A DNA stretch of 34,856 bases from an uncultured Bacteroidota bacterium (lineage in GTDB: Bacteria > Bacteroidota > Bacteroidia > Flavobacteriales > Flavobacteriaceae): positions 1-34,856 of the forward strand of contig CABYIO010000012.1 in assembly GCA_902519075.1 (NCBI GenBank), read 5' to 3'. The position numbers and the translations under genes were made by a program. Each line of letters opens with the position of its first letter. Position 1 is the first letter of the stretch. Of this stretch, positions 26,483-34,856 are shown in pieces. The notes below the pieces were generated by a model that saw nothing but the letters and a program-made list of their open reading frames with translations, made no database searches and was not told where the DNA came from.

Positions 26483-26923
26483 CTAAAATGGTAAGTCATC
26501 AGACTCATTAACAGGGGTTGATATATCTTCTTCAGATTTGGATTCAGGGACTGATTTTGCATTATCATCCTGATTTGGCATGTCATTTTTGTTAGATAAA
26601 AAGGTGAATTCGGTACAATTAATTTCAGTAGAATATCTATCATTTCCTTTGTCATCTTGCCATTTTCTTGTTTTTATTCTTCCTTCAATATAAACTTTAT
26701 CTCCTTTTGATAAATATTTCTCACAAATTTCAGCCGCCTTATTTCTGAGTACTATATTATGCCATTCGGTATTCGATACTCTTTCGTTTGTTTGTTTATT
26801 CATATAGGTTTCATTTGTTGCAAGTGGAAATCTTCCAACACAACCCCCATCCTCAAAACGATGAATTTTAACCTCATCACCCAAGTGACCAATTAACATA
26901 ACTTTATTTAGAGTTCCAGACAT
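26483..26923 (-). CDS. ssb: Single-stranded DNA-binding protein
   Basis: MSGTLNKVMLIGHLGDEVKIH...TEWHNIVL...YIEGRIKTRKWQD; tail ESDDLPF. Confidence 0.97.
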   Translation of the reverse strand: MSGTLNKVMLIGHLGDEVKIHRFEDGGCVGRFPLATNETYMNKQTNERVSNTEWHNIVLRNKAAEICEKYLSKGDKVYIEGRIKTRKWQDDKGNDRYSTEINCTEFTFLSNKNDMPNQDDNAKSVPESKSEEDISTPVNESDDLPF

Positions 26924-26937
26924 AATTTTAATTTTAT

Positions 26938-27999
26938 CTAATTTACCATTTTAACTTCAGAATAGGCCAATTTGGATCTATATTTTTCAATAAACTTATG
27001 CATTAATTTTGACATTGGATAATCTTCAAGTATCGTCGTAAATACTCCTTCATCAATATCGATTTTTTCATTGGTAAACCAAAAGTTTGATTTAATTATG
27101 ATATGCGTCAACTTATGTTCAATATATTCGCTGTTAATCAATTTAAAATCTAAAGTTTCGAGATTAAATTTGTCTATAAAAATTTTTCTAATTTCTGTTT
27201 TATTTTTTTTGGAAGTTGAAATATTAACAGGAAATTGATATAAGTTTTTCCAAATACCATCCTCCACTCTTTCAATCAATATTTTATTATTATTATTTAC
27301 TGCCAAATATTCGAAATATAATGTCTTGATTTTATTTTTTTTAGCCTTTATAGGAAGTGAGTCCACTAGTTGGTTTTTGTATGCAACACATTTTTTTGAA
27401 ATAAAACAATTTGAACATGATGGATTTTTAGGCTTACATACCATTGAGCCAAAATCCATTAAACCTTGGTTGTAATCTCCATACCTACTGTTGGGTAATA
27501 ATTCAATTGCTTTTTTTTTGAATACCTTTCTTGAATTATTGAGATCTATTGGGTCTTTAATTCCAAAAATTCGTGAAATTATTCTAAAAACATTTCCATC
27601 TAATACGGGGTGTTTTTTTTCAAAACATATTGAGGAAATAGCACTTGCTGTATAGTCCCCGATTCCCTTGAGATTTATTAGTTCGTCATATGATTTAGGG
27701 AATTTAGAATCTAAATCATAGTATATATATTTAGCTGTATGGTGTAAATTTCTTGCTCTGGAGTAATAACCTAGACCCTGCCATAATAATAAAACATCTT
27801 TTTCCTCAGAAGTTGCAAGAGATTCTAAATTAGGAAATTTTGAAATAAACCTGTTATAGTAATAAATTCCCTGTTCCATTCTTGTTTGTTGAAGAATAAT
27901 TTCAGAGACCCATATGTTATATGGATTTTTAGTTTTTCTCCAGGGTAGATCTCTTTTATTTTTATCATACCATTTTAAAATTAACTTGTTAAGGTTCAT
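26938..27999 (-). CDS. mutY: A/G-specific adenine glycosylase
   Basis: WRKTKNPYNIWVSEIILQQTRMEQ, HhH LKGIGDYTASAI, FeS cysteines CKPKNPSCSNCFISKKC. Confidence 0.96.
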   Translation of the reverse strand: MNLNKLILKWYDKNKRDLPWRKTKNPYNIWVSEIILQQTRMEQGIYYYNRFISKFPNLESLATSEEKDVLLLWQGLGYYSRARNLHHTAKYIYYDLDSKFPKSYDELINLKGIGDYTASAISSICFEKKHPVLDGNVFRIISRIFGIKDPIDLNNSRKVFKKKAIELLPNSRYGDYNQGLMDFGSMVCKPKNPSCSNCFISKKCVAYKNQLVDSLPIKAKKNKIKTLYFEYLAVNNNNKILIERVEDGIWKNLYQFPVNISTSKKNKTEIRKIFIDKFNLETLDFKLINSEYIEHKLTHIIIKSNFWFTNEKIDIDEGVFTTILEDYPMSKLMHKFIEKYRSKLAYSEVKMVN

Positions 28000-28083
28000 A
28001 GAAATAATTATGATGAGTAAAGTTAATCTTTAGAAGTAATAAATTAAATTATAAAGCAATTAAATATTGAAGTAAAAAATATA

Positions 28084-28091
28084 TATATTTG
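28084..28091 (+). promoter_or_regulatory. Bacteroidota -7 element (TATATTTG) upstream of the HU gene
   Basis: TATATTTG 39 nt before the ATG; -33 not evident at 19-nt spacing. Confidence 0.5.
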
Positions 28092-28130
28092 CAGCCATTG
28101 TTGAATTATTAATGATAAAAAAATTGATTT

Positions 28131-28421
28131 ATGACAAAGGCTGAAATTGTAGCAAATATTTCTGATAAATTAGGAATCGAAAAAGTTGATGTTCAACTTA
28201 CTGTTGAATCACTTATGCAGGAAATTATTGATTCTTTAGAAAATGGTGAAAATGTATATTTGAGAGGTTTTGGAAGTTTTATTGTAAAGAAAAGAGCAGA
28301 AAAGACCGCCAGAAACATAAAAAAGAACACAACTATAAAAATACCAGCTCACAATACCCCAGCTTTTAAGCCATCAAAGTTTTTTATTGATGGTGTAAAA
28401 ACGAAATTAAAAATTAACTAA
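28131..28421 (+). CDS. HU/IHF family DNA-binding protein
   Basis: MTKAEIVANISDKLGIEK...ENVYLRGFGSFIVKKRAEKTARNIKKNTTIKIPAHNTPAFKPSKFF. Confidence 0.96.
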   Translation: MTKAEIVANISDKLGIEKVDVQLTVESLMQEIIDSLENGENVYLRGFGSFIVKKRAEKTARNIKKNTTIKIPAHNTPAFKPSKFFIDGVKTKLKIN

Positions 28422-28431
28422 AATATAACTT

Positions 28432-28524
28432 ATGCCTAGCGGAAAAAAACGTAAAAGACATAAAGTAGCTACTCATAAGAGAAAAAAGAGACGTAGAGCT
28501 AATCGTCACAAGAAAAAAGATTAA
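28432..28524 (+). CDS. 30-aa very basic protein, COX24/AURKAIP1 (mS38)-like, candidate ribosome-associated peptide
   Basis: MPSGKKRKRHKVATHKRKKRRRANRHKKKD; absent from the ORF track because of size; lies between HU and rng. Confidence 0.8.
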   Translation: MPSGKKRKRHKVATHKRKKRRRANRHKKKD

Positions 28525-28670
28525 TTGAATATCTATTTTTCTTAATTATTGTTAATATCAACTTAAGTTCTTTGAAATATATTCATTAGTACGTTGTAAT
28601 AATTGCTTTTACAGCAGATGAATAGTTGTAGCCTATATAATAATCAGCATTAATGCAAAAAATTGATAAA

Positions 28671-30212
28671 ATGAACAAAGAATTACTTATTCGTTCAAGT
28701 TCAAACAATGTTGATTTTGCCTTACTTAAAGACGGTAAACTTATAGAATTTCATAAAGATAATGACAATACAAAATTTTTAGTTGGTGATATATATCTAG
28801 CGAAAATTAGAAAAACAATGCCTGCATTAAATGCAGCTTTTGTAAATGTTGGATATAAAAAAGATGCTTTTTTACACTATCACGATTTAGGACCAAAAAT
28901 TAATACCTTTCAAAATTTTATAAAGGGTGTGAGTTCTGAAAAAATTAAAAATGCCTCTTTAAAAAACTATAAATTTGAAGATGAAATAGATAAAAATGGA
29001 GCTATTGGAGATGTGCTTAGCCCTAATCAATCTGTACTTATACAAATTGTAAAAGAACCTATTTCAACGAAGGGACCAAGAGTTACATCCGAGCTATCAA
29101 TTGCAGGTAGATTTCTTGTTCTTGTACCGTTTTCAACTAGAATTTCTGTTTCTCAAAAAATCGAGGATTCAAAGGAAAAAGATAGATTAAAGAGATTGGT
29201 TAAAAGTATAGCCCCGAAAGGATTTGGAGTTATTGTTAGAACCGTTGCTCAAGGCAAAAAAGTTGCTGAACTTGACAAAGATTTACAAAATCTTTATGCG
29301 AGATGGATTGCAATGTGCAAAAAAATCAAAAATGTAAATATCCCAGGAAAAGTTATGGATGAAATGAATATATCATCAAAGATACTTAGGGATATATTTG
29401 ATGAAAGTTTCACTTCAATATTAGTTGATGATGAAGCATTACATATCCAGATTAAAGATTATGTGCAGAAAATTGCTCCTAAAAAAGAGTCAATAGTAAA
29501 ACTTTATAAATCAAAAATTCCAATTTTTGAAAAATTTGGAATTGAGCGTCAAATTAAAACTTCGTTTGGTAAAAATGTTTCGATGACTAAAGGTTCATAT
29601 TTAGTGATAGAACATACTGAAGCGCTTCATGTAATTGATGTTAACAGTGGGAACAGAAGATCTCTTGGTAAAAACCAGGAAGAATCTGCGCTTGAAGTTA
29701 ACTTAATTGCAGCATCTGAGATTGCAAGACAATTAAGATTAAGAGATATGGGAGGTATAATCGTAGTAGATTTTATTGACCAAAACAAGGCTGAAAACAG
29801 AAAAAAACTGTTCAATCACCTAAAATCTGAAATGCAAGAAGACAGAGCAAAACACAAAATTCTTCCACCTAGTAAATTCGGCTTAATTCAAATAACTAGA
29901 CAAAGAGTTAAACCAGAAATGAATATCAAAACTAGAGAAGAAAACCCAAGTAATAATAGTGGGAATGAAGTTGAAGCCCCAATAGTTTTAATTAACAAAA
30001 TATCAGAAGATATTGAAGGGCTTATAAATAAAGGAAGAAATAATATTTATCTTAATATTCATCCATTTATAGCCGCTTACCTTGAAAAAGGATATCCTTC
30101 TGTTAGATTAAATTGGTATTTTAAACATAAAATATGGATTAAAATTGTGGCAAGAGATGCTTATAAATATCTTGAATACCGATTTTTAGATGAAAACGGT
30201 AAAACTATTTAA
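28671..30212 (+). CDS. rng: Ribonuclease E/G family protein
   Basis: S1 region (VGDIYLAKIRKTMPALNAAFVNVGYKKDAFLH), EALHVIDVNSG, LRDMGGIIVVDFID; start MNKELLIRSS at 28671. Confidence 0.95.
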   Translation: MNKELLIRSSSNNVDFALLKDGKLIEFHKDNDNTKFLVGDIYLAKIRKTMPALNAAFVNVGYKKDAFLHYHDLGPKINTFQNFIKGVSSEKIKNASLKNYKFEDEIDKNGAIGDVLSPNQSVLIQIVKEPISTKGPRVTSELSIAGRFLVLVPFSTRISVSQKIEDSKEKDRLKRLVKSIAPKGFGVIVRTVAQGKKVAELDKDLQNLYARWIAMCKKIKNVNIPGKVMDEMNISSKILRDIFDESFTSILVDDEALHIQIKDYVQKIAPKKESIVKLYKSKIPIFEKFGIERQIKTSFGKNVSMTKGSYLVIEHTEALHVIDVNSGNRRSLGKNQEESALEVNLIAASEIARQLRLRDMGGIIVVDFIDQNKAENRKKLFNHLKSEMQEDRAKHKILPPSKFGLIQITRQRVKPEMNIKTREENPSNNSGNEVEAPIVLINKISEDIEGLINKGRNNIYLNIHPFIAAYLEKGYPSVRLNWYFKHKIWIKIVARDAYKYLEYRFLDENGKTI

Positions 30213-30244
30213 AAAAAACCCTATCTATCGATAGGGTTTTTTTT
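30212..30244. terminator. Bidirectional rho-independent terminator between rng and xth
   Basis: AAAACCCTATC-TATC-GATAGGGTTTT flanked by A and T runs. Confidence 0.92.
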
Positions 30245-30246
30245 TG

Positions 30247-31011
30247 CTAAATTTTTAAGTTAATTAAGATTGGACAATGATCACTGTGAACAATATCATT
30301 TAGGATTGTGGCATTATTTAATTTGTTTTTTAAATGTGAAGAAACCATTATATAATCAATTCTCCAACCCTTATTGTTTGCTCGTGCATTTGCTCTATAT
30401 GTCCACCAGCTATATTGATGAGGATTAGAATTATATTCTCTGAATGAATCAATGAATCCAGAATCAATAAATTTTTGTAACCATTCTCTTTCAACTGGTA
30501 AAAATCCTGAAACATTTTTATTTCTTATAGGATCGTGAATGTCAATTGCTTTATGGCAAATATTATAATCACCTGCAATTATCAAATTTTTAATCTTACT
30601 ATTTAATTGTTTAATGTAAGCTAAAAAATCATCCATATAATTCAATTTAAACTCCAGCCTATCCAAGTTTGTTCCCGATGGAAGGTATAAGCTCATTAGA
30701 GAAAATTCTTCAAAATCCAATCTAAGATTTCTGCCCTCAAAATCCATATATGAAATGCCTGTTCCATATTCAACATGAATCGGCTCATGTTTTGATAATA
30801 TAGCTACACCACTATATCCCTTTTTTTGAGCACTAAACCAATAATTGTATTTAAAGCCTATAGATTCAAATTCAGAAATATTTATCTGATCTTGTAAAGC
30901 TTTAATTTCCTGAAAACATATTATATCAGGGTCTTCTTTGATTAACCAATCAATTAAGCCCTTATTCATTGCTGCTCTTATTCCATTAACATTGTATGAA
31001 ACAATTTTCAT
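30247..31011 (-). CDS. xth: Exodeoxyribonuclease III
   Basis: MKIVSYNVNGIRAAMNKGLIDWL, DIICFQEIKA, GDYNICHKAIDIHDP, GWRIDYIMVS, HSDHCPI. Confidence 0.97.
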   Translation of the reverse strand: MKIVSYNVNGIRAAMNKGLIDWLIKEDPDIICFQEIKALQDQINISEFESIGFKYNYWFSAQKKGYSGVAILSKHEPIHVEYGTGISYMDFEGRNLRLDFEEFSLMSLYLPSGTNLDRLEFKLNYMDDFLAYIKQLNSKIKNLIIAGDYNICHKAIDIHDPIRNKNVSGFLPVEREWLQKFIDSGFIDSFREYNSNPHQYSWWTYRANARANNKGWRIDYIMVSSHLKNKLNNATILNDIVHSDHCPILINLKI

Positions 31012-31077
31012 TAGTAAGAAATTTTATATCATAAAGATGATAAAATATTTTCTATTATTTTTAGTTTATTCTATAAT

Positions 31078-34000
31078 ATGCGACTAATACTGAGTTTGTT
31101 TATTTTTTTTATTTATCACATTTCACATGCTCAGGAAATGGGGCAAGACTCCGTACAAATTAAAAATTATGAAATAATCAATTTTGAAAAAGAATTAAAG
31201 AAGTTTAAAGATTCTATTTCTGAAAAAATTTATCCCGTTTCTCTTTCTGAAAAATACTCGAAATTAGATAGTAACTTAATTATTGATAATACAGATAATA
31301 TTAATAAGTTATATAAGCTATCTGAAACTAGTTTTATTAACAAGAGGAAAGATAATAGCAAGATTGAAACAAATGGAAGTATTTCAAGAGGTGTAACAAT
31401 TGGTAGTAATCAAAACTCAGTTCTTAATAGTGAGCTTGATTTACAAATTTCCGGAGAACTTAGTGAAGGGGTAAAAATAAAAGCATCTATTCAAGACTCT
31501 AATATTCCGCTTCAAAATGATGGATATTCTCAGCAGATTGATGAGTTTGACCAAATTTTTATAGAAATATCATCCGATGATTGGATTTTAAGAGGGGGCG
31601 ATATTGATGTAAATCAAGAAAATACATTTTTTGGGAATTTTCAAAAACGTATTCAAGGATTAGCTGTGAATTCTTCAATAAATAATTCACTGAATATAGA
31701 AGTTGCTGCAGCAATTGTGAAAGGGAAGTATAAAAAAACACAAATAACTACACAAGATGGTAATCAGGGGCCATATAAACTAGTAGGTCAAAATCGCGAG
31801 CTTTATGTTCTAGTAGTTTCTGGAAGTGAATCAGTATTTGTTAATGGAAAAAAAATTGAAAGAGGCATAGATAAAGACTATACTATAAATTACAATGCTG
31901 GAGAAATTTTATTCAACTCTACATTCCCTATAATGTCAGATATGCGGATCCAAGCAGAATATCAGGTAAGTGAAAAAAACTTTAATAGTTTTGTTGGATT
32001 CACAAAAGTGGGGTTCAAAAAAAATAAGTTTGAACATAATATCTCATTTTATAATGAAAATGATATTAAAGACCAGCCATTACTTCAAAATATTTCAAAT
32101 AATCAAATAGAATTATTGTCAAATGCGGGGGATGATAGTGAACTTATGAATGTTCCGACTGGTACTTTAACCACCTACAATGAGAATCGAATTTTATATA
32201 AGAAAGAAATGATTAACAACATTGAGATTTTTATTTTTTCAAATAATCCAGATGATGATTTATATGATGTTAATTTTACTAATGTTGGTCAAAATCAGGG
32301 AGATTATATTTTATTGACAAATAATACAATAGATAACATTTATGAGTACAGACCTCCAATAAACGGAGAAAAGCAAGGAAATTTTGAACCTATAACTAGG
32401 TTAGTTGCACCAGAAAAATTACAACTATTAACATTTAATTCTTCATATGAAATAAACAATAATTCAAAAATAAATTTAGAATTGGCAACTAGTAAAAAAG
32501 ATAAGAATTTGTTTTCATCCATCGATGATACTGATAATACAGGTTTTGCATCAAAAGTAAATTATAAATCAGAGAATAATCTTTTTAAATCCAAAATGTT
32601 TACAGAGATAGACATTAATTATACAGAGAAAAATTTTCGAGTTATAGAAAGAATATATAATACAGAATTTAACAGAGATTGGGATTTGAATGAAAATATT
32701 TTAGGCAATTATAACCAACTTTTTTCAAAGGCTATTGTTGGGTTAAATAATAAGAAATTAGGATCGTTAGATTATTCCTTTGAAAACCTGAATTATAAAA
32801 ATTATTTTAACGGAGTAAGGAATACTGTAGGTATAATTTCAAATCAAAAAAGAAATCTGAGATTTAATTTAAACAGCAGTATTATGAAATCTGATCAAAA
32901 TGATTACTCGAGTGATTTTATTAACTCAAACAATATAATTGAATTTCATCATAAAAGTGGATGGGCTGAAATCACATATAATTATGAAAGAAAAAAAAGT
33001 AATGGAGCCCAAAATTTATATAACCCAGACTTTGGTCAAGAGGGATATGAATTAAAAAAGGGTTTTGGCAAAAAGGATAAGTCATTTATAGAAATTGGAT
33101 ATTTAAAAAGAAGTAATGACAGTATAGATAATGGAAATCTAAATACTGTAAACTCATACGATAGCTACTTTATCAATTCACAAATAATAAACGATAAAAA
33201 GACAAAATTCAACTTTTATATTAATCAAAATAATTTAAGACTGATTAATGAAAACAGAAATGAAGATTTCCTGAATACGAAACTTATTTATAATCAGAAA
33301 ATTTTTAAAACTTTTATTGATTCAAATTTATTTTTTGAAACAAATTCTGGAAATTTACCACAACAAGAATTTACATTTTTAGAGGTTGAGCCAGGCCTTG
33401 GTAACTATAAATGGATTGATATTAATAATAACGGCATACAAGAGCTAGAGGAGTTTGAAATTGCAGTCTTTGAAGATGAAGGCAGGTATATAAGAGTCCT
33501 TTTGCCAAATCAAATATTCATAAGAACTTATCAAAATAAGTTAAACTATTCTCTAAAATTAAATTTTTTAAATTGGAAAAATTCCAAATATGGATTAAAC
33601 AGATTCTTATCTAAAATTTCAAATCAATTCCAATATTCCCTAGATAAAAAAACCAACCTTAATTTAAATCCAGAAATAGAATTGAATCCTTTTGAAATCG
33701 ATGAAAATAGTCTTCTAGCTTATAACTATTCATTAAAGAATGTTTTTTATTTTAATAGGGGCCAACAAAAATATTCATTGATATTTACTTATTTAGAAAA
33801 TAAATCAAAAAATAATTTTTCTTTCGGATCAACTAGAAATTCAAATACACAAAAAAAAATAAATTTTATACATAAGATAAGCGATTTATATGTTTTTGAA
33901 GTTATAGGAAATGATCAGGTGAAAACTAATTGGAGTGAAAATTTTCAAGATAAAAATTATGACATTAAAGATTACAGCATAAATCCAAAACTTATATATT

Positions 34001-34365
34001 TTTCTGGAGAAAATAATCGTATAAACTTTATTTATAAATTATCGAATATTAGTAATTTAATCGGAAATCAGGAATCTCTAAAACAGCAAAATTTTGGAAT
34101 TTCACTTTTTTTAAATCAAAAAGAAAAGAGAGGTTTTATTTCAGAATTCAATTATTATAAGAATGAATTTAACGGAGAATTAAACTCGGTAATTAGTTAT
34201 GTGATGATGAATGGGCTACAGGGTGGGGAAAACTACACTTGGTCATTTAAATTTCAAAGAAAACTTTCAAAACTTTTAGATATAAACTTTATTTATTTAG
34301 GTAGAAAAAGTAATAGTCTTAGAACGATTCATAACGGTTCAATTCAACTTAAAGCTATATTTTAA
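31078..34365 (+). CDS. Large (1095 aa) putative outer-membrane beta-barrel protein of unknown function
   Basis: Signal peptide ending HAQ; alternating-hydrophobicity barrel-like C-terminal half ending ...QLKAIF; internal GSESVFVNGKKIERGIDKDYTINYNAGEILFNSTFPIMSDMRIQAEYQVS module. Confidence 0.75.
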   Translation: MRLILSLFIFFIYHISHAQEMGQDSVQIKNYEIINFEKELKKFKDSISEKIYPVSLSEKYSKLDSNLIIDNTDNINKLYKLSETSFINKRKDNSKIETNGSISRGVTIGSNQNSVLNSELDLQISGELSEGVKIKASIQDSNIPLQNDGYSQQIDEFDQIFIEISSDDWILRGGDIDVNQENTFFGNFQKRIQGLAVNSSINNSLNIEVAAAIVKGKYKKTQITTQDGNQGPYKLVGQNRELYVLVVSGSESVFVNGKKIERGIDKDYTINYNAGEILFNSTFPIMSDMRIQAEYQVSEKNFNSFVGFTKVGFKKNKFEHNISFYNENDIKDQPLLQNISNNQIELLSNAGDDSELMNVPTGTLTTYNENRILYKKEMINNIEIFIFSNNPDDDLYDVNFTNVGQNQGDYILLTNNTIDNIYEYRPPINGEKQGNFEPITRLVAPEKLQLLTFNSSYEINNNSKINLELATSKKDKNLFSSIDDTDNTGFASKVNYKSENNLFKSKMFTEIDINYTEKNFRVIERIYNTEFNRDWDLNENILGNYNQLFSKAIVGLNNKKLGSLDYSFENLNYKNYFNGVRNTVGIISNQKRNLRFNLNSSIMKSDQNDYSSDFINSNNIIEFHHKSGWAEITYNYERKKSNGAQNLYNPDFGQEGYELKKGFGKKDKSFIEIGYLKRSNDSIDNGNLNTVNSYDSYFINSQIINDKKTKFNFYINQNNLRLINENRNEDFLNTKLIYNQKIFKTFIDSNLFFETNSGNLPQQEFTFLEVEPGLGNYKWIDINNNGIQELEEFEIAVFEDEGRYIRVLLPNQIFIRTYQNKLNYSLKLNFLNWKNSKYGLNRFLSKISNQFQYSLDKKTNLNLNPEIELNPFEIDENSLLAYNYSLKNVFYFNRGQQKYSLIFTYLENKSKNNFSFGSTRNSNTQKKINFIHKISDLYVFEVIGNDQVKTNWSENFQDKNYDIKDYSINPKLIYFSGENNRINFIYKLSNISNLIGNQESLKQQNFGISLFLNQKEKRGFISEFNYYKNEFNGELNSVISYVMMNGLQGGENYTWSFKFQRKLSKLLDINFIYLGRKSNSLRTIHNGSIQLKAIF

Positions 34366-34371
34366 TAAAAA

Positions 34372-34400
34372 AAAAGGAGGGTAAAAATTACCCTCCTTTT
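34372..34400. terminator. Bidirectional rho-independent terminator
   Basis: AAAAGGAGGGTAA-AAA-TTACCCTCCTTTT flanked by A and T runs. Confidence 0.93.
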
Positions 34401-34419
34401 TTTATTTGAAAAAACTTTG

Positions 34420-34856
34420 TTATCTAACAATAATCCTTTCTGTTTTATAACCTACTGTAGAATTACCAAGTCTAATAAAATATATACCTGCTTCGGTATT
34501 TGACATATTTAAGTTGTATACGTAACTTAAATTATTGGTTTTTGTTATATTTCTTGATTCTAAAATTCTACCCCTAGTATCATAAACACTTAAGGTCATT
34601 AGATCACTGTATTCAGTAGTAAGTTTAACTGTGAAGTTCTCATTATCGTTTGAATAAACAATCATGTTAGAACCATTAAACTCTAAGTCTCCTATACTTA
34701 GTGAAGTAACTACATTCACCATATAATCTTCAGTCTCACCATAAGTTGTTTCTTCACATGGATCATCAGGAACTCCTGCATTCCAGTTCGTCTTAACCCT
34801 CATTGTATGCTCACCTAACGTGGCATCAGCTGGAAGTACAATCTGAGTTGTTTCAG
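34420..34856 (-). CDS. T9SS type A sorting domain protein (C-terminal part; N-terminus beyond window)
   Basis: Frame open to the window edge (ETTQIVLPADATLGEHTMRVKTNW...), GEVEDY-type domain CEETTYGETEDYMVNV, CTD LSVYDTRGRILESRNIT...AGIYFIRLGNSTVGYKTERIIVR. Confidence 0.92.
   Translation of the reverse strand, partial: ETTQIVLPADATLGEHTMRVKTNWNAGVPDDPCEETTYGETEDYMVNVVTSLSIGDLEFNGSNMIVYSNDNENFTVKLTTEYSDLMTLSVYDTRGRILESRNITKTNNLSYVYNLNMSNTEAGIYFIRLGNSTVGYKTERIIVR

Noticed and set aside
28560-28569. AACTTAAGTT palindrome upstream of rng
   Set aside because: Short, AT-rich and isolated; no second copy or clear promoter relation seen.
29627-32522. ORFs 29627-29815, 31559-31741 and 32340-32522 (all minus)
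   Set aside because: Short antisense ORFs inside rng and the large OMP gene.
1-34856. CRISPR array, transposon, prophage, toxin-antitoxin or defence island
   Set aside because: No repeat-spacer pattern, transposase, integrase, phage structural gene or recognised defence gene seen; the gene content is mostly conserved chromosomal.

Overview
AT-rich, compact chromosomal segment of a Bacteroidota (Flavobacteriia-type) genome. I see no CRISPR array, mobile element, rRNA or tRNA. Most of the window is conserved housekeeping: a saccharopine dehydrogenase C-terminus and Lrp regulator, leuS, ftsX-DUF3098-uppP-truB, a tandem PPK2, DUF3127, a sensor kinase, HIT, greA, rplU-rpmA, an M16 peptidase pair, gldD-ssb-mutY, HU, a 30-aa COX24/mS38-like basic protein absent from the ORF track, rng and xth. 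The accessory-like part is 12.2-20.1 kb. It holds a TPP-riboswitch-controlled TonB receptor, a putative metal-uptake set (His/Cys-rich secreted protein, acidic lipoprotein, ZnuD-like TonB receptor) and a PPTase-PnuC-NadR-like kinase operon. Signals worth following up: a terminator-like GNRA hairpin at the 5' end of the greA mRNA (compare E. coli GraL), a 9-bp inverted repeat between the TPP aptamer and its start codon, a 27-nt perfect codon-phased hairpin inside the EamA CDS just past the M16 stop, an SSB-like DDLPF tail on DUF3127, a double PPK2 with both active sites apparently intact, a degenerate Rieske-like lipoprotein, and absence of gldE from the usual ssb-gldE-gldD locus. All family calls come from reading the sequence and from memory; no database search was run.
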